From Stratiolaelaps scimitus (taxonomy: Eukaryota; Arthropoda; Arachnida; Mesostigmata; Laelapidae): a DNA stretch of 64,000 bases. Made by a program: the position numbers and the translations under genes. This document shows positions 12,514-25,119 of the stretch, in pieces; within the stretch, counting starts at the first letter, position 1, and each line of letters begins with the position of its first letter. Where the stretch lies: NCBI GenBank assembly GCA_019614645.1, contig JABWDB010000002.1, positions 14,483,501-14,547,500 of the forward strand. Reading direction: 5' to 3'. The notes under the pieces were generated by a model. It was not told where the DNA came from and did not search any database. It saw only the letters and a program-made list of their open reading frames with translations.

Positions 12514-13584
12514 GCGTAGTACGCTTTTAGTCAACCGTGACGTGTCCTGGCTCTGTTGTGTGTATGGTGTGCTGAGTACAATAAATAGACAGGCACCAGT
12601 CTGCGTGTAATAGCCTGCGGCTATGTCGCGACGGGGCTGTATGACTGACCCCCCCCCCCTGACACGCTATTGAGTGGAACAGACCTTTCAACATTGGCTG
12701 GTCACCTATAATGAACATCGTCATGCGCCTACCTTCCACTGCATATGCATATTCTAATATTAATTCATTTTGCCAGAACTTTACATCTATGGGGATGTAA
12801 CTATTTTGTGCTCCCATGAATTACAATATGACTGTTCTTCTCACTATTCTACCCAAGTGTAGGGACACTGCCAATAGTATTGTTTCTTCTTCTACAAAAA
12901 AGAAACACCTAGGCTTAGGCTGAGCCTTTTAGAATTCTCTTATGTGAAACCTCTAAAGACGACATTTCATTCCAACGATGAAAAATCCTCTTCTTAGCTA
13001 GATCGTTGCTGGTGGTCAATTGTCACACCTCAGCGAAAAATGGGGATTCAAACTATTTGATGTAGACTATCGTAGAACCAGGATCCTATAAAGAAATACA
13101 CCTTCTCCATTTATTTGTTGTCAAAAAAGTGGACTTGTACATTAGTACGTACAAAACCTGTATTGGCGCTGAAATTTCTACATAGTTCAACAGTACAAGG
13201 ATCCTACCTGACAAAAAGAAAAAAAACCCTTGTGAAAACGCTTGATCAAGTTGTACTCTGGAAACATTCTTCACGGAGCATGGAGGGGGAACAATGATTT
13301 CTAGGAAGATTCAAATATTTTACAGGGTTTTTTTTCTATGGAGGATAAGAGAAGTGTTTTTACGCCACGTTCGAGAGAGACGGACTGCGCCCACAGCAGG
13401 CTTTCAATACTTGCTACATACGTAGATCATACCACTGTACATACGTATTGATTAATAATGAACGTGTATTTAAGGTGAATCAACGTATCCATAAATGGCG
13501 ACTTTTATGAAGAGGCAATCAAGGCGATTATCAAATGTCTCAACCCTGTTTGCCTTGTCTGGAAGTGGGTGAGGTATATGTCTA

Positions 13585-13795
13585 CCTGAATACAACGGTT
13601 CCCGCTGCATCGGGGACAAGCGCGCAGGATCGCTCCGTCTGCTGCGCCATTCCCTCGCTGTAAGGCTGAGGGGCAATGCCATCGCCACTAATTCTCTAAT
13701 TATCATCTAATTAAGACACACAATCATATGCGAAATAAGAGCATGTCCCTATATATCTATACATATACATTTCAATAAACCACCAGTAGTACAGC
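13585..13795 (+). mobile_element. 3' end of a non-LTR retrotransposon, copy 1
   Basis: Reads GDKRAGSLRLLRHSLAVRL then RGNAIA in one frame before a stop at about 13709. This is a decayed match to the C-terminal end of ORF2 seen better preserved at 14975-15190. The two copies share the block GGGGACAAGCGCGCAGGATC. An AATAAA lies shortly after (about 13775). Confidence 0.6.
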
Positions 13796-13864
13796 TTGCC
13801 GTTGTCTCTTGCCCCTATATATTATACATAGCATTGTCGTTTAAACGTTGTCCGTGTCTCATGA

Positions 13865-13930
13865 TGCAACGCCGAAAGTAGAACAGTGGACGTTAAATGT
13901 TGACTGTGACTAAACCTCGAAGATTTCCCC
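13865..13930 (+). repeat. Foldback-family copy (single arm)
   Basis: Contains GTGGACGTTAAATGTTGACTG, a close match to the right arm of the foldback element at 17302-17347, with an imperfect continuation to GAAGATTT. Confidence 0.5.
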
Positions 13931-14419
13931 TTGACCACTGCATTGTTCAGACTAGACTTCGTTTCGTGATCCTGTCGAAGGAAATATAAATATTATTATT
14001 ATTCTACTTGTCTCGATATCTGAAAGATGTAAGCCAATTTCAGTCTGCAGATACATAGGTATCAGTCATGGCTTCCGAGAAGAGGCATGTTGCTGAACTA
14101 GGTGAAATTTGTATATTACTCAAATGTCCTTTTATACAGTACTTAACTACATTTGTTCCGCCGCCCCCCCCGCCTCCCTTGCGGTGTTCCAACATCGACG
14201 GTTGGACTATTGCAAGGTCGCACACGTAGTTGCCTCCTAGCGTCGTCTCCTTCGTAATAGCCGTCTCATTGGTCCCAAACTCGACGAGTTGGCCTTCGTG
14301 GCATCCGCGCATTACGGCTGCTCGGGTCTGTCGACGCTGCGTGTGCCTCGATGCAAAGCAAAAGCAAACAACTTTGAATCAATTTTTTCCCTCGACTCGA
14401 CCAGCCAGCGATAGCTGCC

Positions 14420-14593
14420 ATGGCCGCCGAGCGCGCCGGGCAGAACTGGCGACGAACAAAGGAGCCTGTAACTAGAGAGGGGAGCATGCCGCGTCCTACA
14501 AGGGCTTCATATGAACGGGAACGCATTAGGCTTCTGGCTCAGATCGACAAGAATTGGCAAGTGCAGGCGAATCGACCCGCGGCCTGCGGGCAG
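14420..14593 (+). CDS. Candidate small coding exon upstream of the RGS gene, unrecognised
   Basis: Open frame from an ATG in strong context (CTGCCATGG). The peptide is basic and protein-like (contains RASYERERIRLLAQIDKNW). It can end at a splice donor CAG|GTAGAC after 14593 in phase 0; otherwise it runs to a stop at 14612. A pyrimidine tract and CAG lie just upstream. Phase 0 would join in frame to the ATG exon at 17474 of the RGS gene. I recognise no domain. Chance ORF is a real alternative. Confidence 0.2.
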
Positions 14594-14974
14594 GTAGACA
14601 AGCATCCGGCCTAGTGACAAAAAGATCGCAAGCAGATCGCGGTTATAAATAGAACGAAAATATCATATGAACGTACGTGGTGCTGTTGAGTTGAACACAT
14701 TCCCATATTATTCCCACTGTTGAAACTTGTGTTCTTGTGTTGTTGTTCTACACTCGAGTTCTTGTGTTGTTTTACTTTAATACGAGACGACGAGAGAGGA
14801 ATCGACGAGTAGCGTCGCTAGTGGATCTATTCTAAAAGAAGTGTGAAAAACGCCAAAAATTGACCTAAACGTACATATACATGCATAAAGCTTAGTGTCT
14901 ATATGTGCCTGTAAAATTCTATAATAATATATATATTATATATACCTCCCCTCACTGCGAACATTCTCGAAGGG

Positions 14975-15190
14975 GTCTACCATAGGCTGGTCCGTGCCAT
15001 TGGGGACAAGCGCGCAGGATCTTTCCTTTTGCAACGCCTGTCCCTCGCTGTGCAAAGAGGCAATACCATCGCCTTCCTGGGGACAATGTCGGCCTCGGCC
15101 CCGGTTTCCAACTAATCCCCTCGAAATAATCCCTAGAACTAATTCCTAATTATTGTATGTTTGAATAAATCATCTAGTTATATATATATA
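14975..15190 (+). mobile_element. 3' end of a non-LTR retrotransposon, copy 2
   Basis: Frame reads GDKRAGSFLLQRLSLAVQRG followed by NTIAFLGT and a stop at about 15112. This QRLSLAVQRGN pattern is, from memory, typical of the C-terminus of ORF2 in non-LTR elements of arachnids. An AATAAA near 15165 and a (TA)n tail follow, consistent with a 5'-truncated insertion. Confidence 0.62.
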
Positions 15191-16981
15191 TATACAGATA
15201 TATATCTACCCGTGTAACGTCTTATGAACATCTGATCGAATGTCTGCTTGTAAGATTTTAGTCTTGTGCCACTTTCGACGGCGGCATCGGCCAGCCCGCA
15301 TATCTATAGTTATTTACTGTATCAACCACTTCTAGTGCTGACAGTTTCGTTGGCCAATGACGGCATGAAAAGACACCGTGTTGCTTCTGCCTAATGGCAT
15401 CCGATATTCTCGCTACAATAAGTGCCTTATGCAGCAGGTCAGACGAGCCTGCCTGTCTATTTGGTATGTTGATGCGTTTCTTAAAGTTCCTCTTAAATGA
15501 GTGAATGCGTCTTCTTCCGGTCCTTGGCCTCCGGGAGGCCTAGCCAGACTTCTCTGAGTTGACTTCGTGTCCACCGGCCCTTTCCCAGCCGGATCAAATC
15601 ATCTTATCGTCTGGGTTGATGATGAGAGGCAGTTAGTTGTCCAAGACCCTTTGTCTGAGACGACCTTCGCGACTGACTTACGTTAAAATGCCACAACAAG
15701 GTAGTGGTCAGCAATAACAAGGACATTACCGCCCGCAAAACGATCGTTAAGGCCCCAAGTGACCTTTCACTAATTGTTGCTCGGCAGCTGCACGCTTCTA
15801 CTGAATCGATTACACGACGACCTTGAGTATTTGACTCGTGTATATTGATACAACATGTAGGTTATGAATTAAGTTCGTTTAAATACGTCCAGAGTTGCTG
15901 TAAACCATTGTCATAACTTCACCAGTATTTGTCCCTGTAGATCAATCAACGTTAGGATTTTGTCTTAACTGTTTTGCGGCGATATCGTACTACTTGAAGT
16001 AGGGTGGTAATTTTCACAAATTAGCCGGTGTGACGGCCACCCATCTATTCTCTACGGTTAAACGTAGCATATGACACACTTGCACCATTTAGACCGTTCC
16101 GATTGATAAATGTCACCGTTAGCAGAAGTCTGGTTAGAAATAGCTCATAGAAATTCACTCACGTGGTTCCCGCCGTGTCAAAATGATACTTCGAAGACAT
16201 TCGGCTGGGATCGAACGTCGAGTGATGAAAAAATCCGGTTGCCTTTATTCTCGGCCTACGTTCTCTGAAACGCGGAGAGCGGTATATATCGCGGGGTAAA
16301 TAACAGCGTATGAAGGAGATTCGGGGTTGTTTTAAAAGTACACATTTTATGTGGCTTGCTTTTAAAACCAACAAAGAGTAACATTACATTCTGCGCGTGT
16401 ATCCCAAACGGCATATTTATCATATACTTACACAAATTGCTACTTAAAAATAGACTTCCTATTTACAGAGAGGTTCTCCTCCAAGGGATACGCATAGCAT
16501 AGACTTTGCAGATTCGAGCAAACTTTGCGCTGTTTGAGTATTAGGTCGATTGCAGTCAATGGGAATGGGCAGGTCAAAGCGATAACGTCCATCTATACAA
16601 GGATCGTTTTGCGAATGAAAACTACAGTTCGTTGTAGATTCTACCATGGACCCATTGGCAATTAGGTTCCGGAACATTTTGCCCTTTCGAAATGCACCGA
16701 CGCCCGCTGAATTCGAATGGAAAACATTCGCATGTTTTGCTTCTTCAAATTGTTGGTCGTGTGAATTCCTACTTGAAAAATCATAATTCCCCAATCGCAT
16801 GGATCTTTAAGGGTGCCTGTAGTGATCGAATTTCTAGTTCGAACTACGTACACTAGCGCCGCAAGTGTAATTATATAGTGATTAGCATCAAGCGATCCCG
16901 AACTCGCAGATTGACAATTGCCTGTTGAAATGCCTATGTATATATATATACACATAATTACTCATAAATGCAATTCTGCTG

Positions 16982-17087
16982 CAAAGGTGGCCCCGACAGG
17001 TCCTCATGGTAATACCTAAGGGTTAAGAGCTGAGGCCTGTCAGATAGGGGAACAGCTGAGGGTCAGCTCGAAGACAAAAAAAAAAAA
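16982..17087 (+). mobile_element. Short retroposon copy 2, poly(A) tail and target-site duplication
   Basis: Flanked by a 14-bp direct repeat ATGCAATTCTGCTG (16968-16981 and 17088-17101). The inserted sequence contains GGTAATACCTAAGGGTTAAG, GAGCTGAGGCCTGTC and GGGTCAGCTCGAAGAC and ends in a run of A. Duplication plus A-tail is the hallmark of target-primed reverse transcription. It is the longest of the three clear copies. Confidence 0.82.
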
Positions 17088-17170
17088 ATGCAATTCTGCT
17101 GAATTTCAAAATATAAGTATAGGCTGAGTGAGTAATATATATATTTTTTTCTGCTATATCTGTCGATGTG

Positions 17171-17347
17171 AATTTTCCGGCTTGACCCACAGCCAACATC
17201 CAACGTTCATGGTACCTCTTTCGGCAGGGGCTCGGTTCCCCACCGTGCATATGTGCATTTAAACGAGTCTGTCTTATGAAGAAGCAATGCGAAACACAGT
17301 TGTACCATCGACGTTAAATGTTGGCTGTAAGTCAGCCTAGAAAATTT
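17171..17347. mobile_element. Foldback/MITE-like element with ~46-bp inverted arms
   Basis: Left arm 17171-17216 (AATTTTCCGGCTTGAC...CCAACAT...GGTACC) and right arm 17302-17347 are imperfect inverted repeats separated by 85 bp. Related arms occur near 3.2 kb and 13.9 kb. No coding capacity, so if mobile it is non-autonomous. A clear target duplication is not visible. Confidence 0.65.
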
Positions 17348-17473
17348 AGTAGACTATTGGCATAGAGCTGATGCTTTCTTATCTAATTCTTACCTTCGTC
17401 ATTGCTGTCGTTGTTGTTGTTGTTGTTCTTCTTCTTCTTCTTCAATCATCCTAATTTTGGATCTTCTCCGCAG

Positions 17474-20400
17474 ATGTCGAATAAACGCGAGCTGCAACTC
17501 GAAACTGCCAGCGGTAAGCCCTGCGCTAAAAAGTGCCTCTCGGAGATCACTGGCCCGGCGAGCCAGACTCCGCACACAGGCGGCGGCGGAGGGGGTCAAC
17601 AGCCACAGGTGGTGCAGAAGGATACCGAGCCAGCCACAGGCCCCGTCGCCGTTACGATCACCATCACCGAAACTAGCAGTAGTGGACCCGGCCTCTCGCC
17701 GAGCCCATCGACGCCAAACAGTCCCCCGGGATCGACTGATCTCAACGAGCCGGCCAGCGCAACCGATCCTTTACGTCCGCTGAGTCCGGAACTGCCCGAG
17801 GGCGCTAGCGAAGGTCCTGGGCACCCAACGCCCACAGGTCGGAGTCCACAGTCGTCGGCGGGTATTGGCGTCGGGGCTGACGTCGACGTCGGCGCGGTTG
17901 AGGGCAGCGACGGGAACGGTAACGGAGGCACTACCGGCGGTGAAGGCGGCCCCGGTAACGACGACGAGACCACCGGCGGCGGGGGTGACGGTGAACAAAC
18001 CACAACTACAGGGGATCCTGCTGGCGGTGCGCCTGTCAACGGAACGGCGAACCCGGCTACCCAGAAGACGTGCTGCTTTTGCTGGTGTTGTTGCTGCTCA
18101 TGCTCGTGGTAAGTGACTAGGACGAACTGATACTCTATTATTATTATTATTATTCAACAGTCCAAATCGAGATCCTTCATCTGGCTAGCTTGTTGTCAAT
18201 GTCGTCGATTTGGCCGTACTAAGAAGGAAGTGTATGAAATTCGATAGATCTGTGATTTCTGTACCACCCGGTAGTTCTACCGGGCATTTCCTGCTTCGCG
18301 GACGTTGAAAACCAATCGCACATGATGACATATGCATTGTGACGCATACGCAATAGCCTTAGGAAAGGCTTCAGTCGCAAACGAGTCTCAAGCTAAATCG
18401 ACTGTCTGTGAGAACGGGCGCCTTATAAAAGTGCCACTTCCGGGGCCTTTCGGGGTTCAGGCGGCTGATAATACACGTACTGTATCATCATCGGCGTATG
18501 AACTCCGGGCGACATCACGGCCGAGCGGCCCCCAAACCCCAATGCCCCGTAGGCTGGGGCCCAGGCCAACTCAGTCCCTCTCCGCCATTCCGGGCGGGTT
18601 GTACCCCCTCCTTCAGACTGCTCTCCCCTGGCCCATCACTTGATGACGTCGGTTCTGCTGTTCTGTTTGGGCACGAACGCACCGGAGATGCCCCCTGCCG
18701 CGCCCGTCTGGAGAGGGCGGCAGCAGCGGCTTTTAGGCTGCAGGCCGCAGGACTCGAAAGGAAGTCAGCCAACGGAATCTGCGGGACACTAAACGCTCCG
18801 TACGGGCTCCCAGCCTCGCCTCATGGACAGAATGGCCATGGAGCAAGAATAGTATGCGGTCGCTTACCGTGTACAAGGTTCCGAGCCACCCTCCACCGCC
18901 TGCCCCATGCTCTCATCCTGTGTCACTCCCGTGGCTCTCCCATTCTCGCGCGTTCCGCTTGGATCCTTGGCGTGTCTCCTAGGACACAGCGTCGTTGAGA
19001 AACGTGCGTGCCACCCAAGTCAGCCTCTAGTCAGCAGACTCTCACTTAGCTTGTGGTGAACTCTTACCGAGTTTGCTGCCTTGCTGCTGCATCCGTCCCT
19101 GTTCTCTCCGCGTGTTGAGCTTACCCTCAGCGGTTGCAGATCGAAGATGGCTTTGCCAGCTCGTCGCCCTGCTTCCAGCATCGGCTCTAGCAGTACCTGA
19201 AGTGGGCGGTGGAGCGGGAAGATTGGAAAGGTAGGACGCCACGCTCGCGACACAACGGCTTGAGATACAGCCTGCGGGCACAACCTGCTTGCGGGCGGCT
19301 TCGCTCCCCATCTTCCAGGTGCTTACCACCTGCCGTGTGTTGTAGCAGCTCTGCGACGACCTCAACGCGGACAGTGCAAGGAGGACACGGTTTCGCCGCC
19401 CTTACCGGTGAACACATAGCGAGACGCATACGGAGAGAACTCTCACTGAGAGCGAACTCCTAGAAAAGAGGACGTACTGCTGCAGCTTCGCAGCTTACCA
19501 CTTTAGACGTATATACGGCTTGCTCGTCGTACGGCAGACGTCAGCAACGATACGGCTACGGCAGCAGCGGCGAAGACTCCGGTCTCTCTCGCTTTCTCTT
19601 AGTGTAGAGAGACTTTCTCTGACTAGTGCTAGAGCTAGTCAGCCAAGGGATGCTGTACCGAGCCAGCTCGAGCAAGCCAAGAACATAGCAAACTTGTTGC
19701 GGTAACTGCCCCATCGGCATCGAGGTCCTGCTGGTCGCGGCGTAGTGCCGATACGTCAGTATCGTCATAGTCGTGGTGGCAGTTAAAGCGAGGAGAGGGC
19801 GAAGAACGATCTGGATGAGCCTTCTTCTCTTCTTCTTCGGTCTGAAGAAGGCGGCGGAGACTACTGAGCAGGCGCAGGTCCTCGCACCACATCACCCATA
19901 CAGCCTGCACCATACAACGTAAAGGCACACGGCATAGAACATCTGTGCATTTTTGGCCTGCTGCAAGCCGATCGGTGTTCCAAGAGACCGCCGCTGAGGT
20001 TCACCGTGAGAAGCAGAGGTCTCTCTTGCCCGTAGTCCGACAAGCGAACGAAGAGCTTGTCTCCCTGGGCTCTCAGGGCCTCTTGCCTTGGTCCAATCGG
20101 CGTGGCCTCGTTGGGGGCGCTACGAACGCAGGCCGCAGGCCGACAGCCCTGCGAACGAGTGAGGAGTGAGATCCTCGGCCTTGAATCTGTTCGATGCCTC
20201 GCTTCTGTTTATTTTCGTATAGAGAGCAACAGGCAGCAGCTTGCGGTAGCAGGAACAACATCAGGGAGCGAAGATTCGAAACGCGGGAGGCCGATTTACC
20301 AACGGACGGACAGACAGTAAGAAAGGCAGCGCTGTTGTGGCTGTTGTGATACTGTCAACCGCGCTGCAGGCACGTTCCCACAGAGTTCCCACGATATACA

Positions 20401-23400
20401 GGGCGCCGAACGCGGACCCCATAGAGTGGCCCCACAAAAACTCAAAATCACACTTGCTCATAATAATGATGTCCTGCAACAATAAGCGTCCGTGCTTTTT
20501 CACCGTATGAGTACAAGCAAGTGCAGTCGCCACACGTTCCATAGCGAAATACGAGCGGTGCACGGTGCTGTGCAAACGCACGACTTTCGCGAGCACGCCC
20601 CGTCCTCGTTACAAACGTATAATTAGCCTGCTGGTGGCGAGCCTCACTGCTACTGACACCATGGATAGACGACACTACAGTGTTGCTCCCTATGAATGTT
20701 CCCGGCTGTGCGGTGGCGATTTGTGACAAGAATCAACGGAAGTACGACATTCTCGTGTGTGCACAGTTCTCCACGCGAAAATATCTAGTTGATCCCACCG
20801 AGTAACCAAATGCTAACTTGCAGCTCCGCTGCTTAGCACAGCAGACTATTTACAGCGTAAGTGTAAACGGCGACAGCAAGCGCGTGAAGCCAATGGATAA
20901 CTGTGCGTGTCACGGGTTCGTGACGAGCTAAAATCAACTCGGGCTGTGGCGTGTACTTGCCCTAGATGTATTTCGCGCCATGCGTGAACGACGGATGCGA
21001 CTGACTCGCGCTGTCGAAGAGCAACAACAACAGCAACGACGACGACAACGACACTCAGCGGACCCAGAACGAATGCGGCTACGTGGTGGCGTCAACAGTA
21101 ACAACGGTGGCTGTTCTGTCCGTACGATGGCGAAGCATCCTGGCTACCTGTGCACGCCTAGGTCGTCCTGCTCGCATCGTCACCGTCGGCCGACCCGAGT
21201 CCAGCAGCAGCAGTCGTACCGTCGAGTGTGGCTACGCTCGGAAAAATAGACGATATACAGGACCTGGCCGTGCTTGTTGATTCTCCCCGCTGGCCATTGC
21301 TGTCGTTGTTGTCGTCGTCGTCCTCCTCAACGTCACCGCTACTTCGTTCGACTCTCCGAGAGACGGCCACCACCGCCGCCGCCGCCGCGGCCGCCACCAC
21401 CGCATAGATCGATCCGGCAGCGCTAAGCGAGTGCCAGCCAGCCTGCCAACCTGGTCAGCTTGTGGGGGGTCTGCTGCTCGCTTGCTAACGAATGACGTTC
21501 CGTTGAAGGAACGGACAAACGCACGTACTGGCTGTGGGCAACCTATACACAGCAGCAGCAGCAGCAAGAGCCCCCGCTCCCGGCACACGAACGCCGGCTT
21601 CTGGATTCGCCGCAGTGAATGAGAGACAGTGACTCCTCTCTGAGACGGCCCCGAACGGCCGTTTGTGTGTGCGCGTTTGCTTGTGACGGCGCGCGCCCGA
21701 CGGGTTCCTCCTCCTTCTCTCTCTCTCTCTCTTCTATCGTCGTCTCGCGCGCGCTCTCAATGCGCAGCTCTGAGAGCCGGACAGCTGAGGACACATCGTA
21801 CATCGGGTGACATAGACCTTTACATGCAGCAACCTTGCTATTCGTCACGGACAGTAATGCAACGGCAAGTGCTACCGCCTCTACGCAAACTACCGTCCTT
21901 GACAACGGGCAGGAACGCGAGCGTACGGTGACGAAGCTGGAAGCTGTTAACGAAAATCAGAAATAAATTATATGTGAGAAAACACGACCCGACCCACCAG
22001 CGATTCTCACGATTGGCGCTAGAAGAAGCTAGAACTATGTTCCGCTATTGCCAATGTCCTTTTGTTCGGCAAGTGGATCTGCACGTCGATCGAACGGTCA
22101 GATCTCGTCGGATCCGTGAGATGTGAGATGGCCACCCTTCGAATGTGTGACGTCCGGCTTATCGGAACCGTACTGGAGCGCTATAATTCTACGGCGACTA
22201 CGTCGAATGTGATTGCGGGGACGGCCCCGCGCCGCGGATAGCTCAGGCAAAGGCGACGGCGCGGTCTCCCCTTTCTATGCACAGTTTCCAGCTCTAGCTT
22301 AATCACTTTCTGCCGCGTGCGTATTAACCGCCCCTTATAAGACGCATTTGCGAACGGAGCCACACGCATACACACATCCGCAGAGACAGCTTCTGGCCCG
22401 ATGTGTGGTACTTCGCAAAACGTCAACGGTGTTGGTGAATTCGACGTTGCTAAATTTATCGAAACCAACAAGCTCCGCTCGTTACGGATTTCCTGTCGTG
22501 CATTGCCGAGGAGTACATTGCCAACAGCTGAATCCTCAACTGAAACTCGGTAGAGGGCACTCAGTAATCGCTCAATATCTCAGACACTGAACCTGAACAG
22601 TTCCCTGCGACAATCTCGCTCGCTCCCTCATATCTATTCTATTACTATCCATCTATCCGTTAGAGTGAGTGTGTCAGTGAGTGTGTGCACCATCGGAGGA
22701 GAAGACAGTCTCATCGTGGTCATGACCCTACGAATCTGCTCGCGTCCCTCATTTGTTGTAGTCGTTTTTGCTGTCGTTGCTATCAGCGCGGGTACGTTGA
22801 CCACAGCAACGTAGTTCTCTCGCGTCATGCGAACGTCACCTACAGGCATCAATGGCAGCGGCGCACGGCTCGCAATCTCCCAATCCACAGCATTCGCAGC
22901 AGGAACATCAGCAGGAGCAGCAGCATGGCGGGGCACAGACGTGTGGGGTCGACCCGCCCGCTGGCTGCTCTACGATGCCCAAAAGCAGAAAGCTATGGAC
23001 TCGACTAACAACGGCCATGGCATCTGTGTCTTTCAGCAACAACGGGAACATGCGCTCAGAACATGCGAACTCGAATAGCGAGCGACACTCCGACCAGCTG
23101 TCAGCTACCGAGCTCTGGGGAGAGCATACACCGTGAGTACTATCAACAGACGCATCATAGTTTACGTAAGTCAGCCAGAAATACACACATGTACAAACCC
23201 TCAAGCGCTCAGGAACTCACTGAGTACAAGACTAACTAAGTAACCAACTGAATACACACAATGTCACAGTACGGCTGTAGATTGTAGTTGAGGGCCAATC
23301 CAGGCCGAACTCCTTAAGCGATAGCTCTATATTGAATTGAACTGAAAACTGCCAAAATGTGTAATAATGTATATGTAGCATTTGGGGTGCAGAGTTCGCC

Positions 23401-25088
23401 CCATAATTAAAGCGCACAACCAGTTACTATATTGTGTGGATATGCAGAAAAAATAGACAGTTGTATGGTGTATATATATATATATACATAGGCGTTCGAT
23501 GTTGACGTCGGGTACCTCCTTCATTCTAACTGTTTGCAGTACCAACATTGAATTTGCATTAGCTAGAAGACATGGGCTGGTACTAGTGCAAACCCTCCAC
23601 TTACTGGGCTCGGTCAGAGACAACGAACTGAAAACTTTCATATTCAGTGAGTTGTGTAGAAAATCTGCGAAGAAGCTACCTACCAGTAATAATAACACAA
23701 TCGCGGCACATACACCATTTACTCTAGTATTGGATACATGAGGGGATAAATGATAGAACAACAAATGAGAATACAATTCAGTGAGTTGCATACATAGTTG
23801 TATTATAGCTGGCCACATACACACACCCACCGACGACACCGGCCGTCTTTCTGTCTATAGCTGCTGTGGCCTATGTCCTGCTCGCCGATGCTAAACTGGG
23901 TGCCGATAGAGCAAGGGAGCCACCACCTGCTAATGCCTGTCCGAGATAGTGGTGCCAGCCTGCTCGCTCCTATTCTCGGGTATCATCAGGCTTCGCTTCC
24001 ACTATAACAACAACTAGTAATACCACTACCGATATCAGTACTGCCACCACATAATTCGTACGTTGGCACCCGGGGCAGACGGCGACAGGGTAACGACTGA
24101 ATAGGCCGTGTTGGCCGACGTCACGGACGGGGTCTGGGGTCGGTAAGGGGCAGCACACGCGTGAATCTACCACTGCCGCGGATCACTACAGACCACCACG
24201 GACTAGTGATTCGGCGGCACCGATCAGGTCACGCTATGTCGAGTTCCTCCGATGTCCCTTGGATTGTTACACCCTGGCTTATTTATAAGATATTGCTCGG
24301 GTGATCGTCTGGTGTCCCTAGTTTCTGCTGCTTGACAAAAATAAGTTCGTTCTAACCACCGGCCAACCCGAAGCCACTAACGCTCTCCCCTACACAAGCA
24401 CTGCCCCAAGACAATTTTCTATAAGAGCACGATGAAGAAACCGTCGACAGGCGGGGACGCGCCTTCACAGACCAGACGGGGATCACGGTGCAATTGATAG
24501 GAAAAACAAAAACACTAACCTAGATACTAGGTGGCTTTCTATCTTCGAAGCCGGAACACAGAGGAACACAGAATGGGGAAGCGCGTCAAATGCTACCAAT
24601 TGCCGATCATCAATCACATAGGTACACCGACATCGAACACAGGCTTTTGAGATTTTAATGCGACACACGTCGAAATGACCGTCGAATATTGTCTAATTTG
24701 TTTCGAGAGATGAACACGTTTTCGACGACAGCCCGAGGGAGATTCAACACAATCACAGTAGTATTAAAGCGTTCGCTATTTCGGAGCTTCTCTTATCTCT
24801 TGCTGCTGCTGCTGCTGCTTTCAATTATGCGCTTATACCCCACGGCAAACACTAAACACGATAGGTTAGCTAGAGTTAACGATCTTAGAAATCACAGGCT
24901 AGCATGGTACACACACACAGGGTACATACCTGGTACACTGGTACGGTAAAAAGCAATGAAAATACAGTAAAACGTGTTGGGAGGGGGTCAGTTCGTGTAA
25001 ACAACGCACATACACTTCTAAAAATAAACATTTTTATTATTAGGTTGTTGATTCATCATCTACACTTGCATTGTATTGTACATGCTGT

Positions 25089-25119
<31 letters not shown>

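Larger units (their letters stand above)
10801..17400. other. Intergenic region between MIF4G and RGS genes
   Basis: AT-rich sequence with transposon debris: two non-LTR 3' ends, one retroposon and foldback arms, each listed separately. One short ORF at 14420-14614 has a good Kozak context and is listed separately as a candidate exon. No other coding signal is seen. Confidence 0.5.

Noticed and set aside
17596..18039. 147-codon minus-strand Pro/Ser-rich frame
   Set aside because: Antisense of RGS exon 1, which ends in the diagnostic cysteine string and a proper donor.
18267..18284. Small hairpin CCCGGTAG/CTACCGGG with 2-nt loop
   Set aside because: Eight-bp stem can arise by chance in 64 kb; no flanking support.
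18498..18998. 166-codon plus frame in RGS intron 1
   Set aside because: No recognisable domain; several overlapping frames of similar quality on both strands suggest GC bias or old repeat.
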